Below, in pieces: positions 34,043 to 43,268 of a stretch of DNA of 64,000 nt. Position 1 is the first letter of the stretch. Each line of letters opens with the position of its first letter. The notes under the pieces were generated by a model, which was not told where the DNA came from, did not search any database, and saw only the letters and a list, made by a program, of their open reading frames with translations. The translations under genes and the position numbers were made by a program. The DNA comes from an uncultured bacterium (GTDB lineage Bacteria > Verrucomicrobiota > Kiritimatiellia > CAIVKH01): NCBI GenBank assembly GCA_937958885.1, contig CALGMT010000013.1:17538-81537 (forward strand). The letters are read 5' to 3'.

Positions 34043-35386
34043 TTATCCCGACGCCAGCACAACGCGGCCTTTCGCCACGATGCCGGGTCCAAATCGAATG
34101 TCGCCCTCCACCGTGAACGATTCGCATTCGATCAGCGACGGCGCACCGGCGGGAAAGCGGGCGGCGAAATCGGGCCAGAGTTTGTAGAATTTCGGATCGA
34201 GCTTGACCGTCGGCGGCGCGCCGTTGCGGCGCGGGTCCAGCGACAGGCGCGCGTCCGCGCCCAGCACGTACGCATCCGACCAGAGCGCGAGCAGATCGTC
34301 CGTTGTTTTGACCGGCGCGAACCGCGTGCGCGGCACATCGAGAGCCGTCGCGCCGGGCAACACAGCCAGCGCCGCGCCCATCGCGGTTTCGAGTTGCAGC
34401 ACGGGCGTGGAATTGGGGTCCCGCGGATCGACGGTCTTTCGGTTCACGATCACCGGCAGGTCCGGCGGCCCGCCGGCTGCCTCCATAAAACGGGCCAGCG
34501 CGTCGAGGTCGATCCACAGATTGTTGGTATTGAAATAGCGGTGGCGCGCGATGTCCTGGAACTGCGCCGTCTCCTCCGGCGGGCACTGCGCGGACTCGCG
34601 CAGGAGCAGGCCGCCGTCTTTGCGACGCGCGAGATGTCCGCCCTTGCGATCCGCCGGGGTGCGCGCGGTGACCTCCATGAGGAAGGATGCGCCCGTCGCC
34701 GCGAGATAGCCGAGGATGTCCGGATCCAGACCCGCGCCGAGATTGTCCGCGTTGGAGACGAACGCGTAGCGGATGCCCGCCGCGCGCAAGCGTTCCAGCA
34801 TGCCGGAACCCGCGAGCGCGGCGTAGAGATCGCCGTGTCCCGGCGGGCACCATTCCTTCTCGGGGTCGGCCGGCCATTCGACCGGCGCAAGGGTATCCGC
34901 CCGCAGCTTGGGAATCCGATTCTGTCGGAACGACAGGGGAACTGCTTGGTCGGCCAGCGCGGGGTAATTTGCGAGGGCGGCGAGGGTGTCGGCCTCGGTG
35001 CTGAAGCTGTTCATCAGCAGGAGCGGCAGGGCGATGCCGTAGGCCTCGCGCAGATGCAGCACCTGCCGCGCGATCAAATCGAGAAACGTCAGTCCGTTCT
35101 TGACCGGCAATAAGGATTTTGCCTTGTCGAGGCCCATGCTGGTTCCGAGGCCGCCGTTGAGCTTGATCACCACCGCATGGGCGAGCGCCTCGCGCCCGCG
35201 CGCGCGGTGGGCGGCGGCATCGGCCATGCCGGGCAGTGTCGGCACAGGCGTCAGATCAGCCTCGAAGAGTAGTCCGGACTCGCCGGCGGCCACGCGCGCA
35301 AAGGCGCGGCGGAAGGCGGATTCCAGCGCCGGAGATGCGCCGTCGCGCCTCAATTTTTCGATCGCGGTTTCCAGTGCGGAATTCAT
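34043..35386 (-). CDS. UTP-glucose-1-phosphate uridylyltransferase, UDPGP family
   Basis: A 447-residue nucleotidyltransferase that makes UDP-glucose for glycan synthesis. KLNGGLGTSMGLDKAKSLLP near residues 75-95 is the nucleotide-binding motif of the eukaryote-like UDPGP family, distinct from bacterial GalU. PPGHGDLYAALAGSGML and FVSNADNLGA are further family motifs, and a left-handed helix domain lies at the C-terminus (FTVEGDIRFGPGIVAKGRV). It would supply UDP-glucose for surface glycans. It stands alone. Confidence 0.9.
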   Translation of the reverse strand: MNSALETAIEKLRRDGASPALESAFRRAFARVAAGESGLLFEADLTPVPTLPGMADAAAHRARGREALAHAVVIKLNGGLGTSMGLDKAKSLLPVKNGLTFLDLIARQVLHLREAYGIALPLLLMNSFSTEADTLAALANYPALADQAVPLSFRQNRIPKLRADTLAPVEWPADPEKEWCPPGHGDLYAALAGSGMLERLRAAGIRYAFVSNADNLGAGLDPDILGYLAATGASFLMEVTARTPADRKGGHLARRKDGGLLLRESAQCPPEETAQFQDIARHRYFNTNNLWIDLDALARFMEAAGGPPDLPVIVNRKTVDPRDPNSTPVLQLETAMGAALAVLPGATALDVPRTRFAPVKTTDDLLALWSDAYVLGADARLSLDPRRNGAPPTVKLDPKFYKLWPDFAARFPAGAPSLIECESFTVEGDIRFGPGIVAKGRVVLASG

Positions 35387-35470
35387 GCGCGGAAGATAGA
35401 CTGCTCAAGCTTCGGGTGTCATGTTTAAGATTTGTTGAAAGGATCTGACCGATCCGACCGATATCGTAGC

Positions 35471-36124
35471 GTGAAATCGACTGAACAAATTCTCGACGAC
35501 CTCCGGCATCTGGAAGAGGCCCACTACTACAGCGAGGACTTTCAGTGGCTCTCCTCGGTGCGGGCTTATCGCGACGAATTGAGCGCTGAAGAGCAGGCGG
35601 CGCTGGCCTCCGTCATCCTGCAGCGCCTGTTGCGGGACGGCTCCATGACGGACATTTTATTGTGCTCCATTGTGGAGGTGCCCGGCGCCGGCTCGGTCCT
35701 CGCGGCGAAACTCGACCGCGAGTCGACGCCGTCCCAACTGACGCGCGCGCTGATTACTGCGTTGGAGCGCTATCGCGGGGACGATGTGTTCCGCGCGGTG
35801 GCGCGCTTTGTCGATTCCGATCAGGAAAATGAGGCGCTGCGCGCCCTCGCGCGCATCGATTTCATACGCGCGCTCCCCTTCGTCGCCCGCGCATTACAAA
35901 AAGAGCATCAGGCCGACCTCGTCCTGCATATTCTTCACGATCGGGCGAAGTCGAGAGCCGGGCTTGACCTGTTGGCTGTCGAATTACGCGCATTCGCCTC
36001 CGGCTGGAACGATCAAGACCTCCTGCCTCGCATCGTCCGGGCTTTGCACGGCAAGGCGGAGCCCTATAATCCCTTTTCACCGGCGGAGTTGAAGCGCCTG
36101 GAGGACGCCATGACGAGCGGTTAG
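35471..36124 (+). CDS. Hypothetical helical (HEAT-like) protein
   Basis: A 217-residue, almost entirely alpha-helical, soluble protein. Spaced amphipathic segments such as LTRALITALERYRGDDVFRA and NEALRALARIDFIRALPFVA suggest degenerate HEAT-type repeats, but no family is recognised. The start is uncertain: a GTG at 35471 or TTG codons at 35432/35435. It stands between the uridylyltransferase gene (divergent) and yceI, on its own. Possible role in protein contact only. Confidence 0.55.
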   Translation: MKSTEQILDDLRHLEEAHYYSEDFQWLSSVRAYRDELSAEEQAALASVILQRLLRDGSMTDILLCSIVEVPGAGSVLAAKLDRESTPSQLTRALITALERYRGDDVFRAVARFVDSDQENEALRALARIDFIRALPFVARALQKEHQADLVLHILHDRAKSRAGLDLLAVELRAFASGWNDQDLLPRIVRALHGKAEPYNPFSPAELKRLEDAMTSG

Positions 36125-36147
36125 GCTCGCTACAAGAGGAAGGTTGT

Positions 36148-36176
36148 TTGATCAAGGGTGAACAGTGTCGGATAAC
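36148..36176 (+). promoter_or_regulatory. Possible promoter for the YceI gene
   Basis: TTGATC (36148-36153) and GATAAC (36171-36176), 17 bp apart, 30 bp upstream of the start codon with a clear AGGAGG ribosome binding site in between. Confidence 0.4.
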
Positions 36177-36206
36177 GCATGTCAAAGGAAACACAGGAGG
36201 AACAAC

Positions 36207-36791
36207 ATGAAGAAATTAATGATCGCAGTATTGGCAGCCGGTCTATCGACCGGCGTTATACAGGCCGCAAATTATAGCATCGACGTTTCGCACTCGCACA
36301 TTGGGTTCGCGGTCCGCCACATGGTCGTGACCACAGTCCGCGGCAACTTCAACGAATTCGAGGGTCAGTTCACATACGACCCCGAAAATCCCACCGCGTT
36401 CACCGCATCGGCGGTGATCAAGACCGAGAGCATCGACACGCGCAACAAGAAGCGCGACGATCACCTGCGCAACGAAGATTTCTTCGATGCGCCCAACCAT
36501 CCGGAAATTCGGTTCGAGACGATCTCGTCCGAGATGGTGGACGGCAAACTGCATGTGCGCGGCAACCTGACGATGCGCGGTGTCACGCGCGAAATCACCC
36601 TTCCGCTCACCTTCAGCGAAACCATTACCGACCCGTGGGGCAACGTCCGCATTGGGTTCGAGGGATCCACCACCATTAATCGCCAGGATTGGGGCATTTC
36701 ATGGAGCAAGCAACTAGATACCGGCGGATTGGTAGTGGCAAATAACGTGACGATCGAAGTGAACATCGAGGGAATATTGAACAAGGAGTAA
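36207..36791 (+). CDS. YceI-family periplasmic lipid-binding protein
   Basis: A 194-residue protein with a signal peptide (cleavage near IQAAN) and the YceI lipocalin-like barrel. Family motifs are YSIDVSHSHIGFAVRHMVVT, VRGNFNEFEGQF, KTESIDTRNKKRDDHLRNED, and LTMRGVTREITLPL. These proteins bind polyisoprenoids or other long lipids in the periplasm. AGGAGG lies eight bases before the ATG at 36207. A terminator follows, so it is monocistronic. Confidence 0.93.
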   Translation: MKKLMIAVLAAGLSTGVIQAANYSIDVSHSHIGFAVRHMVVTTVRGNFNEFEGQFTYDPENPTAFTASAVIKTESIDTRNKKRDDHLRNEDFFDAPNHPEIRFETISSEMVDGKLHVRGNLTMRGVTREITLPLTFSETITDPWGNVRIGFEGSTTINRQDWGISWSKQLDTGGLVVANNVTIEVNIEGILNKE

Positions 36792-36816
36792 GCCTCCAAG
36801 GCGTTGACCGGAAGGC

Positions 36817-36850
36817 AGGTCCCGCGGGTTCGCGGGACCTGTTTCCTTTT
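36817..36850 (+). terminator. Rho-independent terminator after the YceI gene
   Basis: A perfect 10-bp stem AGGTCCCGCG/CGCGGGACCT (36817-36826 and 36831-36840) with a GGTT loop is followed by GTTTCCTTTT. Confidence 0.85.
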
Positions 36851-36855
36851 AATGT

Positions 36856-37659
36856 TCAGACGGCGTGGCGGGCACGTCGCCAGGCGCAAAAACGATCGAT
36901 CGCGCCTCGGATGCGGATTCGCATGTTGCGGATGCCGCGTTTCGCCTTGCGGAATAGCGCAAGGCAGATCAGAAAAATCAATATATTGATCGCCAGTGCG
37001 GCAAACGGGCTGAAGGCGTAGACCGCGATGAGGCTCGCGCAAATGGATTTGTTCGCCGCTTCGAAGATGGCGTCAAGCAGCGGAATCGGCGAGAGCCAGA
37101 CCAGCAGTTCGAAAAAGAAGCGCACGGTCTGGATCACGAGAACATTGACGATCGAGAGGGCCGCCAACAATGCTTCGATCGGGATGCCCGCGATTCCCGC
37201 CGCGACGACGGGCGCGCCGCTTTCCGGCGCTTCCAGCAGCTTGTTGACCAGTTGCACTGCAATGACCGCGACGAGGCCTGCATACGTCTCCATCGTGTCA
37301 CAGAGCAGCGCGACCGGTTTGCTGACTTTGGTAAGGCGGGGCAGGGAGGTGAACAGCGCGAGGGCCAGGAAGAGGAAGAAAAATGCCGGATGTGTGAGCA
37401 CCGGGTGCGCATGGAGGAACGCGTTCTCCGGCAGCGCGCCCTTGGTCACGAGGATGGAAAGACCGGACAGGCACGCCATGCCGAAAAACGGCGACAGCGC
37501 CACGGGCGCGAGCGGTCCGAGGAGCTCCGCCCACGGCGCTTGATCGCGCAGCGCCCCGCTCGCCGCCAAATCCCCCGCCGCCTGCGCCGCGCCATAGCCG
37601 AACGCCAGCAAAGGGCTTGCAATCAGCAGCGCGACACAAAGCAGCGCGCGTTTATTCAT
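36856..37659 (-). CDS. Polytopic membrane protein coupled to the TopoVI A gene
   Basis: A 267-residue inner-membrane protein with a signal-like N-terminus and about six hydrophobic segments, ending in a strongly basic cytoplasmic tail (RKAKRGIRNMRIRIRG and RAWRRARH-type). No family is recognised. The ATG at 37659 overlaps the TGA of the topoisomerase VI A gene as ATGA, so translation is coupled. The basic tail could contact DNA or phospholipid, but this is speculation. It ends near the terminator of the opposite gene. Confidence 0.65.
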   Translation of the reverse strand: MNKRALLCVALLIASPLLAFGYGAAQAAGDLAASGALRDQAPWAELLGPLAPVALSPFFGMACLSGLSILVTKGALPENAFLHAHPVLTHPAFFFLFLALALFTSLPRLTKVSKPVALLCDTMETYAGLVAVIAVQLVNKLLEAPESGAPVVAAGIAGIPIEALLAALSIVNVLVIQTVRFFFELLVWLSPIPLLDAIFEAANKSICASLIAVYAFSPFAALAINILIFLICLALFRKAKRGIRNMRIRIRGAIDRFCAWRRARHAV

Positions 37660-38777
37660 GGCAGGAACTTGGCTTTTTTCAATTTTTCCGGGAGGTAATG
37701 CTCAAGCACGAAGTTCAAGCCGTGCTTGGCAAAGGCTTGTTGCTCGATGCGGACGCCCATTTTCAACATCTGCTCCAGAGCCTGCTGCCACTCTTTGTAG
37801 TGCTTGATGAAGGGGTCGTTTTTCAACGCGTCTTTCGCGCGCTTGATGTCGGCTTCTTCCAGCGGATGGGTCGCGTCTTCGAGGTCGTAGTCGATGATGT
37901 CCTGCGGCGTGACGCCGAGGTAGTGGCAGGTCGGCACGCAGAAGTAGCGGTTGATGTGCGCGGCCTGGCCGGAGCCGACTTTCAATGTGCGGTAGATGTT
38001 GCAGTAGCCGTAGGGATCGCCGTCGGTGAAGGCCAGGACCGGAATCTTCTGATCGTCCGCCAAGCGCCGAATGAAGCGCCGGCACGCGCGCGTGGGCACG
38101 CCGCTCATCGAGATCAAAATGCAGTTGGCCTTGGCGTAGTAGCGATGGTGGACGAGGCGCTGAAAAAGCGAGGCCGTCTCGACGGCGAGCACGAATTTCG
38201 CTTTTGTTTGAAAGCGCAAATGCTCGACGCGGGACGGGATGCTCCACGCGCCGGTGCCGAGCTTGGTGCAGTCGATCTTGATGTCCTTGCCCGTGTCCGG
38301 GTCGCGGTCGATGACGACGATCGGTCCGCACACTTCGCCTCCGCGCTCTTCCGGGATGTAGCCGAGCTGCTCGCGGTTGATCGCGAGCATGGCCTCGATG
38401 TCGTCGAGCAACGTGTCGGATTCGGACTGTTCGTCGAACCGGCACTCGCCCCAGCTTTTGGAGTTGTAGTAAATCTCGCGCTTGCCGGCGATGTCGTCCT
38501 TGTCGAGCAGGTCGTTCTTCGTCGTCGCGAGCAGGCGCATCGACTGCGCGAAGGTTTTGACGGTGTTGTAGGACAGCGTGCGGGTCGCGGTCTTGTTGAG
38601 GATTTCGAAATGCCCGCGCTTCGCGTCGTATTTGACATTCGCGAGCGAGCGGATGGGGAAGCGCAGCGAAGGTTTTCGGTGTTTCTTGACGACGTCGGTG
38701 TGGACCTCGCCTGCGACGTCGACGATCTTGCGCGCGGCGGCTTGTTTGCTGACGATCTGGATGCTGGTTTCGCTCAT
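37656..38777 (-). CDS. DNA topoisomerase VI subunit A (Spo11-like)
   Basis: A 373-residue protein with the full TopVIA architecture. The CAP/winged-helix domain has KREIYYNSKSW, with the DNA-linking Tyr at 103-104 (by the Spo11 pattern, Tyr104). The Toprim domain has FVLAVETASLF (metal Glu200) and FTDGDPYGYCN (Asp252/Asp254). The ending, EQQAFAKHGLNFVLEHYLPEK-like, also fits. TopoVI A cuts DNA and needs the ATPase subunit B for strand passage. No B gene occurs on either side or anywhere in the window. It is coupled by a 4-bp overlap to a membrane protein gene, an unusual partner. This enzyme is mainly archaeal and plant, sporadic in bacteria. Confidence 0.88.
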   Translation of the reverse strand: MSETSIQIVSKQAAARKIVDVAGEVHTDVVKKHRKPSLRFPIRSLANVKYDAKRGHFEILNKTATRTLSYNTVKTFAQSMRLLATTKNDLLDKDDIAGKREIYYNSKSWGECRFDEQSESDTLLDDIEAMLAINREQLGYIPEERGGEVCGPIVVIDRDPDTGKDIKIDCTKLGTGAWSIPSRVEHLRFQTKAKFVLAVETASLFQRLVHHRYYAKANCILISMSGVPTRACRRFIRRLADDQKIPVLAFTDGDPYGYCNIYRTLKVGSGQAAHINRYFCVPTCHYLGVTPQDIIDYDLEDATHPLEEADIKRAKDALKNDPFIKHYKEWQQALEQMLKMGVRIEQQAFAKHGLNFVLEHYLPEKLKKAKFLP

Positions 38778-38903
38778 GGGAGTGGCCTGTTGCGACGTGT
38801 TGGTGAATGTCTGCGAGTGGAGCGGCGCGCCTTCAGGGTGCAGCTCGCATCACTGGGTTGGAGATGGGTGATCAAGACCGAATTCGGAGCAGGCCCGGTC
38901 GCG

Positions 38904-40835
38904 TTATTGAGCGGGAGGGGCTTGGCGGGTGATGAGCAAATCCCTCTCGAAGGATTTGGCGAGGGCGGGGTTGAGGCGCCGTCCTTTTTGTTTCATGCGA
39001 TCCGCGCGCGCGGTATCGCCAAGCGCTTCGTAGGCCTTGGCGAGCCACAGGTGGGTCAGGGCGTCCTTGGGCCGGCGTCGAACCGTCCGTTCCAGCGCGC
39101 GCGCGGCCGGTTCGGGCTGGCCGAGGTTGAAATATGCGATGCCGAGCTGTTGGCGCGCCGTGATATGCGTCGGCGATCCGGCGACGACCAATTCTAAAAC
39201 GGTGCGGGCTTCGAGGAAGCGCCACAGCGAGAAGTAAATCGTTCCCGCGCCGATCAGGCGCGGATGATTGCGCGCGGGGAAGATGGAAGCGAGTTCGCGC
39301 TGGTAATCGCGGCGCGCGGATTCGAGTTCGATCAGTCCGCTGCGCTGCATCTCAAAGTCGGCGAGCATGCGCGCGTTCTCGCGCGTGCGCCGCAGCAGGA
39401 CCATCGTGGTGCCGTCAAAATAAGCAGGCGCCCAATCGCCAAGGTCCACGAGCCGGCGTGTGGTCTGGCCTGCCCCCGGCCATGAGCAGGGCAGGATAAT
39501 GGCGCCGGGATCGAAGCGATCGAGAAGGCGCGCGAGCTGTTCGTTGTCCGTCAGCAGCGCGCGGCCGAGGCCCTGATAAAACGCCGCGCCGTAAACCGGC
39601 GTCCGCATGTCGGTGAAGATTTTCCGGTTCGGCAGCGCCCATGCGAGATAGCCGCCGTCCTGCGCGAGGTTGATGGCGCGGGCGGGGAAGTCCGGCCGCG
39701 CGAGAATGCGTTCGCAGGCGCGCTGCGGGAAGAGATCGTGGGCGATCCCCAGCCCAAAGGCGGACGCGCTTCCGATTCGGTTAAAGTAATAGCCGCTGCT
39801 GACGAGCAGGAGCGTCAGCGCGGCGGCGCCCGCGATCAGGCTGCGTCCGGTCGGCTCCCACATGGGGGTGCCGATCCGCCGTGTGATCCACCGCGCCGCG
39901 CCTTGCAAGCTCATCGCGGCAAATGGAAATACAAACAGCCCCGCGAAGAGTGAATAGCGCGGCGACAACACCAGCAGAAATGCGCCCGCCACGCCGAGTG
40001 TGGTCAGGCCCATCGGAAGCCGTCCCGGGATGCTGACGAAGCCGCCCGCGACGGTCAGCAGCAGCAGCGTTTGAGCAAAGCGCGCGGCGAATGGCGCGAA
40101 TTCGGCATGAAACGGCGAAATCCATTCGAGCAGAGCGCCGGTGTTGGGATTGATCGCGCTGGAAATGGCCAACCGGTGGACGCTGAATCCGTACGGATTC
40201 ACCAAGGTCGCCGCGAGCAGCGCGAAGGGCAGCCAGTTCGGCAGCCGATTGGAGGGATCGGCGCGCCGCTCGTAGGTCATCAACGCCGCGATTAGGGGAC
40301 CGAGCAGGAACGACGCGTGCATGTTCGCCCAGATGACTTGAATCGGCAACAGACACAGCAGGACGCTCCGCGCCGGCAGCGTCGCCAGCGCGCGCAAAAA
40401 AATAGCCGCGAGCAACAGACCGACGCCGTGCGGCCCGACGGACATGGCGGGCGCGATCAGCCACGCGACCAGCAGCAGGGCCAACGCCTGGGTGGCGTCG
40501 CTCGCGAGGTCCCGGACCAGCGGTCGCAGGAAAACGAAGGCGCCGACCACGCAAACCGCGAAGGCGAGGATGACGCCATAGGAGCCGCCCGCTTGCCAGA
40601 GCCGGTAGAGCACGGCGTCGTAGAGCCACGTGGTATTCACCCAGCTTCGGGACGCATCCGTGGTGAAAGAGAACGGGTCCGCGCGAATCCAACCCTGCTC
40701 GGCGAGCAGCCGACCGGTCGCCAGGTGAATCCAGAAATCGGAGTTCGAGAGCGTCCGCAACCCGAAGAACGCGAGCGCCGCCAGCGCCATCCACCACAGA
40801 TAGCCGGCGCGCGGCATGTTCGATTGATCACTCAT
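38904..40835 (-). CDS. Multi-pass membrane protein with C-terminal TPR repeats
   Basis: A 643-residue protein. About ten membrane helices fill the first 400 residues; the first loop has SNSDFWIHLATGRLLAEQGW and later W-x-N-x-x-W, a pattern seen in uncharacterised GT-C-like glycosyltransferase membrane proteins of PVC bacteria. A periplasmic domain follows, and then TPR-like helices near 535-630 (AYFNLGQPEPAARALERTVR; WLAKAYEALGDTARADRM). It may be a glycosyltransferase-like enzyme or a scaffold; no catalytic residue can be fixed. It lies in a same-strand run with the signal-peptide protein upstream (43 bp). Confidence 0.65.
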   Translation of the reverse strand: MSDQSNMPRAGYLWWMALAALAFFGLRTLSNSDFWIHLATGRLLAEQGWIRADPFSFTTDASRSWVNTTWLYDAVLYRLWQAGGSYGVILAFAVCVVGAFVFLRPLVRDLASDATQALALLLVAWLIAPAMSVGPHGVGLLLAAIFLRALATLPARSVLLCLLPIQVIWANMHASFLLGPLIAALMTYERRADPSNRLPNWLPFALLAATLVNPYGFSVHRLAISSAINPNTGALLEWISPFHAEFAPFAARFAQTLLLLTVAGGFVSIPGRLPMGLTTLGVAGAFLLVLSPRYSLFAGLFVFPFAAMSLQGAARWITRRIGTPMWEPTGRSLIAGAAALTLLLVSSGYYFNRIGSASAFGLGIAHDLFPQRACERILARPDFPARAINLAQDGGYLAWALPNRKIFTDMRTPVYGAAFYQGLGRALLTDNEQLARLLDRFDPGAIILPCSWPGAGQTTRRLVDLGDWAPAYFDGTTMVLLRRTRENARMLADFEMQRSGLIELESARRDYQRELASIFPARNHPRLIGAGTIYFSLWRFLEARTVLELVVAGSPTHITARQQLGIAYFNLGQPEPAARALERTVRRRPKDALTHLWLAKAYEALGDTARADRMKQKGRRLNPALAKSFERDLLITRQAPPAQ

Positions 40836-40878
40836 GTGTCGTCAAACGCGATCAGCATTCCGGCGTTCTCGTCTCGCG

Positions 40879-41673
40879 TCAAGGTTCTTCTGGCAGCAGG
40901 TCGCTCACGGGGGTCAGATCTTCGCCGACGAGATGCTCCACCTCGTGGACCACGCCCGTGGGCGGGCGAATGCGGTCGATGAGCCGTTGCATGACTTCCC
41001 GCCGCATGAATATCGATCTGTCGAGCGTGTCCATGTCGGGGCTGAACGGGGAGAGGACCAGCAGCGGCACATCCGGTTCGACCGGTTGCGCCGGGGTCCA
41101 TTCGACGCGGGGCCGAACGCCCATGGCGCGGGCGACATCCCGGTCGGCGGGCACGCCCAATTCGCGCATCAGCGCCATCCAGTCGCTCGATCCTCGCGCC
41201 CACAGCGCGTCGAACGACGTGCGCGTGACCCAGTAGGCTCGCTCTTCGACGTTGACTGACGCCAGTCCGCGCCGCAGCCAGCCGATGGCGATGGTCTCGG
41301 TCGCCGCGGTCGAGTGGAGCGCCGCGAGCGCGGACGCGGTGGCGGGCGTTGCGCCCGCCTGGCGGAATGCCATGACCAGCCAGCGCGCGGCCACCGCGCG
41401 TTCGCCGATGCCCCACGCGGCCAGGGCCGCCTGATGCCGGACCGCCGCGTCGTCCGGGCACACGGTGAGCAAATTGCTCAACAGGTGCGCTGCTTCGCCG
41501 TATCGGCGCCCCTCCAGCGCCGCGAGCGCCTCGCGCCACGCGGGATGAAGCGTCTCGTCGCGCTCGATGCATGCGCCGGGCGCGAACAGCCTGTAATCGG
41601 GAATATCCGGCGCGCCGCGTGCAATGGCCGCGTACAGCAGGATTCCCGCGATTATTCGCGCGCAGTGCTTCAT
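40879..41673 (-). CDS. Exported TPR-like helical protein, hypothetical
   Basis: A 264-residue protein with a signal peptide (MKHCARIIAGILLYAAIARG) and helix-turn-helix pairs typical of tetratricopeptide repeats (AWREALAALEGRRYGEAAHL; AVRHQAALAAWGIGERAVAA). The C-terminal third is not TPR. I prefer the ATG at 41673 because it opens the leader; a longer frame runs to 41775. It is followed after 43 bp by the TPR membrane protein, so they could form a complex. No family name can be given. Confidence 0.65.
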   Translation of the reverse strand: MKHCARIIAGILLYAAIARGAPDIPDYRLFAPGACIERDETLHPAWREALAALEGRRYGEAAHLLSNLLTVCPDDAAVRHQAALAAWGIGERAVAARWLVMAFRQAGATPATASALAALHSTAATETIAIGWLRRGLASVNVEERAYWVTRTSFDALWARGSSDWMALMRELGVPADRDVARAMGVRPRVEWTPAQPVEPDVPLLVLSPFSPDMDTLDRSIFMRREVMQRLIDRIRPPTGVVHEVEHLVGEDLTPVSDLLPEEP

Positions 41674-41770
41674 GCAAGCACGGTGAACGCGTCGGTCGAA
41701 AGCGTCAAGCGCGCGGAGTACGCGTGTGTGAGAGCGAGAACCCATTCCCATCGCGCGCAGTAGCGCGTCG

Positions 41771-41831
41771 AACAAAATTTTTACAGAGCATGGAAGTTTT
41801 AAAATAATTTTTTACAGAGCATGGAACTTTT
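41771..41831 (+). repeat. 31-bp repeat doublet, copy 2
   Basis: Two units with ACAGAGCATGG at 41783-41793 and 41814-41824, again exactly 31 bp apart. Unit 1 ends GGAAGTTTT as in copy 1; unit 2 ends GGAACTTTT. It lies between divergent genes. Confidence 0.85.
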
Positions 41832-42028
41832 CGCCGCCCCGCGTTCTTTTGCGCGCGGGCGATGACGGCTCTGACGCGCAGTAGTGCCGCCGCTCTGTCC
41901 GCGGAATGGAAAGGACCGCGTTTTACCCCGAACCACGGATTTCTTGAGCGCGGGGGAAGGGGAGAGGGAGGTTGAGGGAGAGAAGGAGGGGGCGATTCAG
42001 CGGGTTCGTCTAATCCTGGCAGGGCGCG

Positions 42029-42045
42029 GCGTCTCGACGAGACGC
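42029..42045. promoter_or_regulatory. Perfect 17-bp palindrome upstream of sucC
   Basis: GCGTCTCG and CGAGACGC separated by a single A, centred 83 bp before the sucC start. It may be an operator or the base of an RNA hairpin; the regulator is unknown. Confidence 0.4.
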
Positions 42046-42119
42046 GCGAGCGGGATTGACGATGTGTGCCGGATTCGGCTTGCGATGTCGCGAGACCGCG
42101 CATACGCTCGCGGCTCTTC

Positions 42120-43268
42120 ATGAAAATCCACGAGTACCAAGGTAAAGAGTTGTTCCGACGCTACGGCATTCGCGCCCAGGACGGCGAAGTGGCGGAGACG
42201 CCCGAGGCGGTCGCGCGGATCGCCGAATCGTTCGGACGAACGGTCGTCGTCAAGGCGCAGGTGCATGCCGGCGGGCGCGGCAAGGCCGGCGGCGTGAAGC
42301 TCGCAAAAAGCCCGGAAGAGGCGGCACAAAAGGCGTCCGCGATTCTCGGTATGAACATCAAGGGCAGCCGCGTGCGGAAGGTGCTCGTGGCCGACGCCGT
42401 GGACATCGCGCGCGAGGTGTACCTGGCGATCATCCTCGACCGCAGTGCGCGCGGCATTCTTTTCATGGCCAGCGCGGAAGGCGGCATGGAGATCGAGGAG
42501 CTCGCGGTCACCGCGCCGGAGAAAATTCACCGCTTCCACGCGCTGTCCCGCGAATTTCCCGAGGCCGAGGCGTCGCGCGTCGCCCCGCTGCTCTTCGGAC
42601 CCGAACAGGCGGCCACGGTGCTCGACATCATGCGGAAACTGTTCCGCATGTTCATCGAACTCGATTGCTCGCTGGTGGAGATCAATCCCCTCGTGCTGAC
42701 GCCCGGCGGCGAGATCATCGCGGTGGACGGCAAGGTCAATTTCGACGACAACGCGCTGTTCCGCCATCCGGACGTCGAGGCGCTGCGCGACCTCGCGGAG
42801 GAAAATGCCAACGAGGTCGAGGCGAAGGCGCGCGGGTTGAGTTACGTGGAGCTCGAAGGCGACATCGGCTGCATGGTGAACGGCGCGGGTCTCGCAATGG
42901 CGACGATGGACATGATCAAGCTGTTCGGCGGGCGGCCCGCGAATTTTCTCGATGTCGGCGGCAGCTCGAACCCCGACAAGGTCGTACACGCGTTCCGCAT
43001 TATTTTGAGCCGGCCCGGCATCAAGGCTGTATTGATCAATATCTTCGGCGGCATTACGCGCTGCGACGACATCGCGCAGGGCATCCTTGAAGCCTTCCAG
43101 CGGATGTCGATCGACATCCCGGTTGTCGTCCGGCTGACCGGCACGAATGCGGCGGAGGGGCTCGCGCTGCTCGAGGGCAGCTCCCTGATCCCGGCAGCGA
43201 CCTTCGCCGACGCGGTCAAAAAAGTCATTGAAGCGGCAGGCGGCCCCAACGTGGAAGACGAAGCATGA
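42120..43268 (+). CDS. sucC: Succinyl-CoA ligase, ADP-forming, beta subunit
   Basis: A 382-residue ATP-grasp subunit of succinyl-CoA synthetase (TCA cycle, substrate-level phosphorylation). It begins [37 protein letters not shown] is the nucleotide-binding loop, [20 protein letters not shown] is the metal/CoA region, and [14 protein letters not shown] is near the C-terminus. All are standard. The ATG at 42120 is the family start; the upstream in-frame extension has none of these features. It overlaps sucD by 4 bp. Confidence 0.97.
   Translation: MKIHEYQGKELFRRYGIRAQDGEVAETPEAVARIAESFGRTVVVKAQVHAGGRGKAGGVKLAKSPEEAAQKASAILGMNIKGSRVRKVLVADAVDIAREVYLAIILDRSARGILFMASAEGGMEIEELAVTAPEKIHRFHALSREFPEAEASRVAPLLFGPEQAATVLDIMRKLFRMFIELDCSLVEINPLVLTPGGEIIAVDGKVNFDDNALFRHPDVEALRDLAEENANEVEAKARGLSYVELEGDIGCMVNGAGLAMATMDMIKLFGGRPANFLDVGGSSNPDKVVHAFRIILSRPGIKAVLINIFGGITRCDDIAQGILEAFQRMSIDIPVVVRLTGTNAAEGLALLEGSSLIPAATFADAVKKVIEAAGGPNVEDEA

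Larger units (their letters stand above)
41674..42119. other. Gene-free region upstream of sucC
   Basis: These 446 bp hold a 31-bp repeat doublet (41771-41831), a short block resembling part of the long repeat family (from about 41881), a polypurine run (41955-41994) and a perfect palindrome (42029-42045). No coding frame has support. Confidence 0.6.

Noticed and set aside
41674..41775. N-terminal extension of the exported TPR-like protein
   Set aside because: It would bury the signal peptide after 34 residues; the ATG at 41673 opens the leader directly.
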